A stretch of DNA of 64,000 nucleotides from Solimonas sp. SE-A11. Lineage in GTDB: Bacteria; Pseudomonadota; Gammaproteobacteria; Nevskiales; Nevskiaceae. The notes below the pieces were generated by a model. That model worked only from the letters and a program-made list of their open reading frames with translations, did not search any database and was not told the origin of the DNA. Each line of letters begins with the position of its first letter. The stretch's first letter is position 1. A program made the translations under genes and the position numbers. Location: the NCBI RefSeq assembly GCF_030345715.1, contig NZ_JAUASX010000001.1:62001-126000 (forward strand). The letters are read 5' to 3'. Positions 57,585 to 64,000 of this stretch are shown one piece after another.

Positions 57585-58678
57585 CAGTGGATCGGCCCAT
57601 CGAGCGCGCTCAGCACGCCGCCGGCGCGGCCGCTGTGGGCCGCCAGGATCTCCGCGGCGATCGCCAGCGCGATTTCCTCCGGCGTCTCCGAGCCCAGGTC
57701 CAGCCCGGCGGGTGCGCGCAGGCGCGGCGGCAGCAGTCCGGTGCCGGCGTGCAGCTTGGCGGCGCGGCTGCGCGAGCCGATGGCGCCGAGGTAGGCCAAT
57801 GGCAGCGTGGCCAGCTCGCGCAGGTAGTCGATGTCGCGCTCGAGGTTGTGCGTCATCACCACGGCGGAGTCGTATTGGCGCGGCCCCAGGGCTTGCAGCA
57901 GCGTCGCCGGCATGGCCCGGAGAAATCCGCTGCCCGGCGGCAGGTCCTCGGGTGCGGCGCCGTCCTGCTGGTGATCCACCATCGTCACCAACCAGCCCAG
58001 CGTCCGTGCGAAGCGTGCCAGCGCCACGGCACCGGCGGTGACGCCCACCAGCAGCAGTGCATGCGGCGGACGCAGGCGCTCGATCAGCACCTCGTAGCCG
58101 CCACGAGCGGTGTCGACGCTTTGCACCAGGGGGGCGCTGCCGGCGCTGCCGCCTTGCGCGAGGACGGCCTCGGTCAATGCCGGATCGTCCAGGTTGCTGC
58201 TGGCCACGCCGCCGCACCAGACCAGGCGCTGAGGGCGCGGTGACAGGCAGAGGCCGTCGCGGGTGTAGGCGGTGGCGAGGAAGCCGTCGCGGCGTGAGGC
58301 CAGGCAGTCCGCCACCGCATCGACGAAATGCAGGTCCTCGTCGCGGGACAGCGGCTCGATCAGCACTTCCAGCTCGCCGCCACAGCCCATCTCGACCATC
58401 ACGTCGAGCCCATGCTCGCGGTTGTAGCGCACGATCTCGGCGCGCCCGCTGGCGATCACGCCCTGCGCGCGCGCAACGATGTCGCGTTCCGGGCAGCCGC
58501 CGGACAGGCCGCGAACGATCTGGCCGTCGCCACAGACCAGCATGCGCGCACCGGCGCGGCGGAAGGTGGAGCCCTGCGTACGCGTCAGCGTAGCCAGTGC
58601 ACCGCCGCCGGCAAAGCCCTGGGCCTGCAGCCGGCGCAGCCCGGCCAGCAGCGGGGCGAATTCCTGCGGGGTGTTCAT
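57584..58678 (-). CDS. XdhC/CoxI family maturation factor
   Basis: It has 364 residues. The N-terminal XdhC_CoxI domain shows GALATLTRTQGSTFRRAGAR, GLSGGCPERDIVARA and MVEMGCGGELEVLIEPLSRD. A Rossmann domain follows (HALLLVGVTAGAVALARFAR), ending with YLGAIGSRSRAAKL and SETPEEIALAIAAEILA. XdhC proteins sulfurate and insert the Mo cofactor. It supports the upstream molybdenum hydroxylase. Confidence 0.9.
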   Translation of the reverse strand: MNTPQEFAPLLAGLRRLQAQGFAGGGALATLTRTQGSTFRRAGARMLVCGDGQIVRGLSGGCPERDIVARAQGVIASGRAEIVRYNREHGLDVMVEMGCGGELEVLIEPLSRDEDLHFVDAVADCLASRRDGFLATAYTRDGLCLSPRPQRLVWCGGVASSNLDDPALTEAVLAQGGSAGSAPLVQSVDTARGGYEVLIERLRPPHALLLVGVTAGAVALARFARTLGWLVTMVDHQQDGAAPEDLPPGSGFLRAMPATLLQALGPRQYDSAVVMTHNLERDIDYLRELATLPLAYLGAIGSRSRAAKLHAGTGLLPPRLRAPAGLDLGSETPEEIALAIAAEILAAHSGRAGGVLSALDGPIH

Positions 58679-58748
58679 CGCACTATGGTGCCGCGACCGC
58701 CGTCCCTGACGCATCGCCCGCCAGCTGTCGTGTGACCTGGCCCACGGT

Positions 58749-60911
58749 TCAGGCCAGCCGCAGCGGCAGCTCGCGCAGGCGCTGGCCGGTGAGCGCGGCC
58801 AGGGCATTGGCCACCGCCGGTGCGACCGGCGGGGTGCCGGGCTCGCCGACGCCGCCGGGCTTCTCGGTGCTGGGCACGATGTGCACGTCCACCTGCGGCA
58901 TCTCGCCGAGCCGCAGCACCACGTAGTCGTGGAAGTTGGACTGCTGCACCCGGCCTTCCTGGAAGTCCAGGCGGCTGTGCAGCGCGGCACTGAGGCCGAA
59001 GGCGACTCCCGATTCCAGCTGCGCCACGATGCCTGCCGGGTTCACCGCGATGCCGCAGTCCACCGCGCAGGTGACGCGATGCACGCGGATGCTCCCGTCC
59101 TGCACGGAGACCTCGGCCACCTGGGCGACGATGCTGCCGAAGGATTCGTGCAGCGCGATGCCGCGTGCATGACCCTTGGGCAGCGGCGTGCCCCAGCCGG
59201 CCTTTTCCGCCGCCAGGTTCAGCGCGCCCAGGTGACGCGGATGATCCTTCAGCAGTGCGCGGCGGTAGGCCACCGGGTCCTGCTTGGCCGCCAGCGCCAG
59301 TTCGTCGATCAGGCCTTCCATCACGAAGGCGGTGTGGCTGTGACCCACCGAGCGCCACCACAGCACCGGGATGCCGGTCTTGGGGGAGTGCATGTCCACG
59401 CGATGCGCGGCAATGCCCTTGAGATAGGGCGAGTCGGCGACGCCCTCGACCGAGGTGGCGTCGATGCCGTCCTTGACCATCATCGGTTCCATCGGCGTGC
59501 CGACGAGGATCGATTGCCCCACCACCGCGTGCTGCCAGGCGCTGGGCATGCCCTTGTCGTCCACGCCGATCTGCACGCGGTGCAGGTAGGCTGGCCGGTA
59601 GTAGCCGCCGCGCACGTCGTCCTCGCGCGTCCACACGGTCTTCACCGGCTGGCCTGCCGCCTTGGCCACATGCACGGCCTCGCTGACGAAGTCCGACGTC
59701 GGCGTGGCGCGCCGGCCGAAGCCGCCGCCGAGGAAGGTGGTGTGGATCTGCACCTGCTCGGGCTTGAGGCCGGTGATCTGCGCCGCCACCATCTGGTCCA
59801 GGGTCTGGAACTGCGTGCCGGCCCAGATCTCGCAGCGGTCCGGGTCAATCTTCACGGTGGCGTTCAGCGGCTCCATCGGCGCATGCGCCAGGTAGGGTAC
59901 GTGGTAATCGGCTTTCAGCGTGCGGGCCGCCTGCTTCAATGCCGCCGCCGGGTCGCCGGCCTCGGCCGCAACCAGGCCCGGTGTATCGGCCAGGCGCTGG
60001 AACTCAGCCTTCAGCGCGGCCGTGTCCAGCTTCGCGTTGGGGCCCAGGTCCCACTCCACGGCCAGGGCATCGCGGCCCTGCTTGGCCGCCCAGAAATGAT
60101 CCGCCACCACCGCGATGCCGCTGGGCACCTGCACTACGGCGCGTACGCCGGGCAGGGCCTTGGCCTTGGCGGCGTCGTAGGACTTCACCGTGGCACCGAA
60201 CACCGGCGGCCGGGCGACCACGGCGGTCAACAGTCCGTCAAACTTCACGTCCATGCCGAAGATGGCGCGGCCGGTGATCTTCTCCGGCGTGTCGAGACGC
60301 TTGGTGGCCTTGCCGATCAGCTTCCAGTCCTTCGGCTCCTTCAGCGCGACCTTCTCGGGTGCCGTCAGAGCATTGGCGGCTTCCGCCAGCTCGCCGAAGC
60401 GGGCGCTGTGCGAGCCGCTGCTGATCACGCCGTTCTCCACCCGGCAGTCGGCGGGGGCGACGCCCCATTGCTTTGCGGCGGCCTGCACCAGCAGCGCGCG
60501 TGCCGTGGCCCCGGCCTGGCGATAGCGCTCGAACTCCGACCAGGTGCTGCTGGAGCCGCCGGTCATCTGCATGCCGAACACGGTGTGCGCATAGACCGGT
60601 GCGGCCGGGGCGTGCTCCACGCGCACGCGCGACCAGTTGGCGTCCAGCTCCTCGGCGATCAGCATCGGCAGTGCGGTCCAGATGCCCTGGCCCATCTCGG
60701 AATGGGCGATCAATACGGTGACGCTATCGTCGCTGCCCACGCGCAAGAAGGCGTTGGCTGCGGGAGCCGTGGCGGGAGCAGCCGGGGTGGCCTCGCCACC
60801 GCCGGCGAAGCGCCTGGCCAGCGGCACGGTGAAGGCGATCACCAAGCCACCGCCAACGACGGCGCCGGCCTTCAGGAACTTGCGACGGGAGGCATTGCTG
60901 AGATCGTTCAT
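58749..60911 (-). CDS. Molybdopterin-binding subunit of a xanthine-dehydrogenase-family oxidoreductase (IorB-like)
   Basis: It has 720 residues with a Tat signal ([20 protein letters not shown]). Mo-enzyme motifs include [58 protein letters not shown] and the catalytic-Glu motif [14 protein letters not shown]. It is the isoquinoline 1-oxidoreductase beta-like type, which works without an FAD subunit. Substrate is unknown; aldehydes or N-heterocycles are typical. It is 12 bases after the iron-sulfur subunit gene. Confidence 0.92.
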   Translation of the reverse strand: MNDLSNASRRKFLKAGAVVGGGLVIAFTVPLARRFAGGGEATPAAPATAPAANAFLRVGSDDSVTVLIAHSEMGQGIWTALPMLIAEELDANWSRVRVEHAPAAPVYAHTVFGMQMTGGSSSTWSEFERYRQAGATARALLVQAAAKQWGVAPADCRVENGVISSGSHSARFGELAEAANALTAPEKVALKEPKDWKLIGKATKRLDTPEKITGRAIFGMDVKFDGLLTAVVARPPVFGATVKSYDAAKAKALPGVRAVVQVPSGIAVVADHFWAAKQGRDALAVEWDLGPNAKLDTAALKAEFQRLADTPGLVAAEAGDPAAALKQAARTLKADYHVPYLAHAPMEPLNATVKIDPDRCEIWAGTQFQTLDQMVAAQITGLKPEQVQIHTTFLGGGFGRRATPTSDFVSEAVHVAKAAGQPVKTVWTREDDVRGGYYRPAYLHRVQIGVDDKGMPSAWQHAVVGQSILVGTPMEPMMVKDGIDATSVEGVADSPYLKGIAAHRVDMHSPKTGIPVLWWRSVGHSHTAFVMEGLIDELALAAKQDPVAYRRALLKDHPRHLGALNLAAEKAGWGTPLPKGHARGIALHESFGSIVAQVAEVSVQDGSIRVHRVTCAVDCGIAVNPAGIVAQLESGVAFGLSAALHSRLDFQEGRVQQSNFHDYVVLRLGEMPQVDVHIVPSTEKPGGVGEPGTPPVAPAVANALAALTGQRLRELPLRLA

Positions 60912-60923
60912 GGCGAATCTTCC

Positions 60924-61379
60924 TCAGGCCTTGGACAGCTCGGCGGCGCGATGCACCGCGGCGCGGATGCGCAGGTAGGTGCCGCAGCGACAGAGGTTGC
61001 CGGACAGGGCGCTGTCGATGTCCGCGTCCGTGGGCTTGGCGTTGGTGGCGATCAAGGCCGCGGCCGACATGATCTGGCCCGACTGGCAGTAGCCGCATTG
61101 CACCACGTCCAGCTCCGCCCAGGCGCGCTGCACCGGATGGCTGCCGTCGGGCGACAGGCCCTCGATGGTGGTCACGGACTTGTCCGCCGCTGCCGCGGCC
61201 GGGGTCACGCAGGAGCGCATGGCCGTGCCGTCGAGGTGAACGGTGCAGGCGCCGCATTGGGCCATGCCACAGCCGAACTTGGTGCCGGTGAGTCCGACCA
61301 GGTCGCGCAGCACCCACAGCAAAGGCATGTCGGGCGGCGCATCCACTTCATGCGCGGTTCCGTTGACGGTCAGCTTCAT
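60924..61379 (-). CDS. 2Fe-2S subunit of the molybdenum hydroxylase (IorA-like)
   Basis: It has 151 residues with two iron-sulfur clusters: plant-type [15 protein letters not shown] with a later RSCVTP, and the alpha-helical [11 protein letters not shown] with [12 protein letters not shown]. It transfers electrons from the Mo subunit. As the first gene of a four-gene minus-strand operon, it defines the module start. Confidence 0.93.
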   Translation of the reverse strand: MKLTVNGTAHEVDAPPDMPLLWVLRDLVGLTGTKFGCGMAQCGACTVHLDGTAMRSCVTPAAAAADKSVTTIEGLSPDGSHPVQRAWAELDVVQCGYCQSGQIMSAAALIATNAKPTDADIDSALSGNLCRCGTYLRIRAAVHRAAELSKA

Positions 61380-61432
61380 GTTGCCCTCGCGGCGGCTGGG
61401 ATGAAAAGCCGAGCCTACTACTGCCGCGGGCT

Positions 61433-62068
61433 CTAATCCATCGCGGACCGGGTGGAGCCATTTTCAGGCAAGGAAGCGCCATTTTCAGGCAAGGCGCGCT
61501 CCACCCAGCGGGTTGGCGGCGGGGCCACGTAGGCGTCAAACTGCTGCAACAAGCGACGCGGATCGTCGTCCACCATCATCATCGCCCGGTGTCGCGGTCG
61601 CACGAAGCCTTCGGCAAGCGTGTGGTCCAGGAATTCGCCCAGGCGATCGTAGTAGCCGGCGACGTTAAGCAGGCCGCAGGGCTTCTCGTGCAGGCTCAGC
61701 TGCGCCCAGGTCCAGATCTCGAAGATCTCCTCCAGCGTGCCGAGGCCGCCCGGCAGGGCGATGAAGCCATCCGACAGTTCCGCCATCAATGCCTTGCGCT
61801 CGTGCATGGAGCGCGTGATGCGCAGCTCGCTGAGGCCGTTGTGCCCGGCTTCCTTCTCCACCAGCGCATCCGGTATCACGCCGATGACGCGGCCACCCAG
61901 GCGCAGCACCTCGTCGGCCAGCACGCCCATGACGCCGAGGTTGGAGCCGCCGTAGACCAGGCCGATGCCGCGCTCGACCAGGGCTGCCGCCAATCCTCGT
62001 GCCCCGGCGGCGTAGTCGGGCAGGCGGCCGGGGCTGGAGCCGCAGTAGACGCAGATGTTCTTGAGCAT
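61433..62068 (-). CDS. LOG family protein (cytokinin riboside 5'-monophosphate phosphoribohydrolase)
   Basis: It has 211 residues. LOG signatures are [16 protein letters not shown] at the start, [31 protein letters not shown] and the active-site [23 protein letters not shown] enzymes remove ribose phosphate from nucleoside monophosphates. The C-terminus has an exact 21-base tandem duplication encoding [13 protein letters not shown] (copies 61457-61473 and 61478-61494), an unusual tail. Confidence 0.92.
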   Translation of the reverse strand: MLKNICVYCGSSPGRLPDYAAGARGLAAALVERGIGLVYGGSNLGVMGVLADEVLRLGGRVIGVIPDALVEKEAGHNGLSELRITRSMHERKALMAELSDGFIALPGGLGTLEEIFEIWTWAQLSLHEKPCGLLNVAGYYDRLGEFLDHTLAEGFVRPRHRAMMMVDDDPRRLLQQFDAYVAPPPTRWVERALPENGASLPENGSTRSAMD

Positions 62069-62199
62069 GGAGGTTACAGTCGCAATCCGTCGCGTAGTCT
62101 AGCCATCCGCGAGGAGCGGTGGATCGTAATCCATATGATGAGTGAGGCCCCCGTCTGGCAGCAGGTAGGATAGAGCGTCTTCTCGCCGATGCTCTACCC

Positions 62200-63120
62200 A
62201 TGCCTGAACTGATCCTGCATCACTACCCGCTGTCTCCGTTCTCGGAAAAGCTCCGCGTCATGCTCGGCTACGCTGGACTGTCCTGGCAGTCGGTGATTAC
62301 GCGCGAGATGCCGCCACGGCCACGGCTGGAGGCCCTGGCTGGCGGCTACCGCAAGGTGCCGGTCGCGCAGATCGGCGCCGATGTCTTCTGCGATACGCGC
62401 ACCATCGCCTCCGAAATCGCCACGCTTTCCGTCAGGCCCGAACTGGGCTTGGAGAATTGCTCCGCCGAGGTGCGTGAGTTCGCGGCGATGGCGGACCTGG
62501 AGGTGTTCCTGGCCTGTGTCATGGTTGGCGGCGCGGGCAAGATCACCCAACGCGTCCGCGAGGCGATGTCGCTGCCCGACGTACTGCGCTTCGCCTGGGA
62601 CCGCATTGGCATCGGCCTACGGGCGAAGGTGAAGGGTGTGGGCATTCGCGGCGCGCGTCCGCGCGTGCTGCGGCACCTGGCCGAGGTGGAGGGACGGCTG
62701 CAGCAGCGGGACTTCCTGTTCGGTCCGCGGCCGAACCATGCGGACTTCTCCACCTACCACAGCCTCTGGTTCATCCGTGACATGGGCGGCTCGTCGCTGA
62801 TCGATGCCTTCCCGCGAACCCTCGCCTGGATGGATCGCATGAAGGCCTTCGGTCATGGAGAGCCTCGGCAGATCAGTGCGCAGCAGGCGCTGGACGTGGC
62901 GCGTGCGGCGGAACCACGAGCCATTGCCCCGGAGCACCGCCAGGATGCATTGATCGGGAGCAAGGTGAGGGTGGCGCCGACCGATTACGGGCAGGACCCG
63001 ACCATCGGTATCCTGGTGGGAGCGACGCCGGAGCGCTGGATCCTGATGCGGGAGCCGCAAGGCGGCGGTCGCCTGCACGTCCACCTGCCGAAGGCGGACT
63101 TCGAACTGAAGGTTGTGTAG
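62200..63120 (+). CDS. Glutathione S-transferase-like protein
   Basis: It has 306 residues. The N-terminal thioredoxin-like domain reads ELILHHYPLSPFSEKLRVML, with RKVPVAQIGADVFCDTRTIA (the cis-Pro and Asp-Thr/Ser glutathione contacts). A helical C-terminal domain follows (LRHLAEVEGRLQQRDFLFG, PNHADFSTYHSLWFIRDMGG). An extra 70-residue C-terminal domain (IGSKVRVAPTDYGQDPTIGI) is not typical of GSTs. Substrate is unknown. Confidence 0.85.
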   Translation: MPELILHHYPLSPFSEKLRVMLGYAGLSWQSVITREMPPRPRLEALAGGYRKVPVAQIGADVFCDTRTIASEIATLSVRPELGLENCSAEVREFAAMADLEVFLACVMVGGAGKITQRVREAMSLPDVLRFAWDRIGIGLRAKVKGVGIRGARPRVLRHLAEVEGRLQQRDFLFGPRPNHADFSTYHSLWFIRDMGGSSLIDAFPRTLAWMDRMKAFGHGEPRQISAQQALDVARAAEPRAIAPEHRQDALIGSKVRVAPTDYGQDPTIGILVGATPERWILMREPQGGGRLHVHLPKADFELKVV

Positions 63121-63228
63121 CGTGGAGGCCCATTGGGTCGCTGGCCGGATGCCCTAGAGCATCCCCCGCAGCGGGCCTTCCTGCGTGAAAGAGGGCTCTG
63201 CGCCCGACGGCGTGCCCATGACCAAAAA

Positions 63229-63252
63229 GAAGCCCGGCTTTCGCCGGGCTTC
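63229..63252 (-). terminator. Intrinsic terminator for the minus-strand gene at 63299
   Basis: GAAGCCCGGC (63229-63238) pairs with GCCGGGCTTC (63243-63252). Read on the minus strand it is followed by five T (63228-63224), so it ends the leftward transcript from 63299. It may also help terminate the rightward GST-like transcript. Confidence 0.85.
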
Positions 63253-63298
63253 ATCAACAGCCGCATGGCCCCGGAAACCTCCGGCGACCATCCGCGCG

Positions 63299-64000
63299 TC
63301 ATCGTTTACGCCCGCGCCCGATCAGGAAGCGGACCGCTTCCGTCTGAGCGGCGTTGACCAGGAGTCCAACCAGGAGGTTGCTGTCGGACTGCGGGCGGAA
63401 GGCAACTCCTTCGACGGTCTGCCCCGCCATCGGGCAAGGCGCGGCACCAAAGCTCACCTGCAGGGAGTATCCACCCTTCACCGGGTTCAGCTTGCCCGAC
63501 AGGGTGCAGTCACTGACCGCCTTGGCTTCCGCCGCCTCGACCGCCGCCGGTGCCGCGGTGTCCGGTTCTGCGATCACAGGGTCTGTGACCACGGGGTCGG
63601 CAACAACGGGCGCTGCAACGCTGGTGATATCGCCGGTCGCACTGATGTTGAGCTGGACGTTCACAACTGTCGCCGAGGCCGTCGTACGCAATTCCCCCGA
63701 CGGTTCCCGATCCAGGCTCTCGGTGGTCGGCATGTCCGCGTACAGGGATGTGAATTCATATTCATTAGAGTCGCCGTCGATGTCCTCGACCTCCACGGTC
63801 GCGCGCGCGCCACCCTCGGCTATTGTCCCGGTGGTGTAGGTGCCGGTCACGGTAGTGTCTTGGCCGTCAGGGACAGATCCCATGGAGAACACCCTGAAAT
63901 CGCTGCTGGCAAACGAGTTGTCGCGGCCGGGTGCCAGGGTGCCACGCCCGAAGACCAGGTCTCCGGTGAAGAGGTAGTACTGCCCGGAGTTGAGGATCAG
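63299..64000 (-). CDS. Protein of unknown function, probably exported (partial, N-terminus outside window)
   Basis: The reading frame is open from the window edge to the stop at 63299 (233 residues visible), so the start lies beyond 64000. The first part reads LILNSGQYYLFTGDLVFGRG and then APGRDNSFASSDFRVFSMGS. A Thr/Glu/Asp-rich beta-like middle and a Val/Ala/Pro linker (VAAPVVADPVVTDPVIAEPD) follow. The end has two Cys (SDCTLSGKLNPVKGGYSLQV, APCPMAGQTVEGVAF). Low charge, Thr/Ser richness and a possible disulfide suggest a surface or periplasmic protein. Confidence 0.6.
   Translation of the reverse strand: MILNSGQYYLFTGDLVFGRGTLAPGRDNSFASSDFRVFSMGSVPDGQDTTVTGTYTTGTIAEGGARATVEVEDIDGDSNEYEFTSLYADMPTTESLDREPSGELRTTASATVVNVQLNISATGDITSVAAPVVADPVVTDPVIAEPDTAAPAAVEAAEAKAVSDCTLSGKLNPVKGGYSLQVSFGAAPCPMAGQTVEGVAFRPQSDSNLLVGLLVNAAQTEAVRFLIGRGRKR

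Noticed and set aside
1-64000. tRNA or rRNA genes, including as a prophage attachment site
   Set aside because: No cloverleaf or rRNA segment was recognised, and a Mu-like phage does not need a tRNA attachment site.

Overview
The window is GC-rich (about two thirds G+C) DNA from a gammaproteobacterium. Positions 1 to about 38,839 are a Mu-like transposable myovirus prophage, and the rest is host chromosome. The host genes (a desT-desCB-like desaturase locus, a PHA-synthase-like hydrolase, EmrAB-type efflux, ybhN/ybhP/clsB, tex) and the short intergenic hairpin repeats suggest a xanthomonad-, Nevskia/Solimonas- or pseudomonad-type bacterium. No rRNA or tRNA is present, so the genus is not settled. 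No CRISPR array was seen.

Prophage layout. The S24-type repressor (8891-9667, minus) and the Ner-type regulator (9707-9925, plus) are divergent and define the genetic switch. Rightward from Ner come the DDE transposase (MuA-like), its ATPase partner (MuB-like), many small overlapping early genes, a C5 DNA methyltransferase, GemA and the Mor-type activator, closed by a strong terminator at 21445. A rightward late operon then runs from the head protease (with a nested scaffold start) through capsid, sheath, tube, frameshifted tail chaperone, tape measure, baseplate, a glycine-rich adhesin and a tail-collar protein to 38,770. Leftward from the repressor lies accessory cargo: a secreted protein, two tiny proteins and a SLATT-like two-membrane-segment protein. 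A leftward late operon follows: transglycosylase, holin, spanins, terminase subunits, portal and an F-like head protein cut by the window edge. Compared with Mu, the lysis/terminase/portal block has been moved to the other side of the switch and inverted.

The two late operons start with nearly the same promoter-leader module (7244-7307 minus; 21466-21527 plus). It ends in a small hairpin touching the start codon. Between the two copies the hairpin shows one compensatory base-pair change, and its distance to the upstream conserved block is identical. I read this as one late regulon, probably switched on by Mor, feeding two opposite operons. The right prophage end carries two 18-base repeats at 22-base spacing that resemble Mu end sites, and the end most likely falls at 38,839. 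The left end lies outside the window.

Host part. After a repeat-filled intergenic stretch come an EmrB/EmrA efflux pair divergent from a TetR regulator and a TolC-like outer-membrane factor; two alpha/beta hydrolases, the second PHA-synthase-like; ybhN divergent from ybhP-clsB; a Na+/H+ antiporter-like protein; a long structured hairpin just before tex; a desaturase/reductase pair divergent from its TetR regulator; a molybdenum hydroxylase operon (iron-sulfur subunit, molybdopterin subunit, XdhC, MocA-like); a LOG-family enzyme; a GST-like protein; and the end of a probable exported protein.
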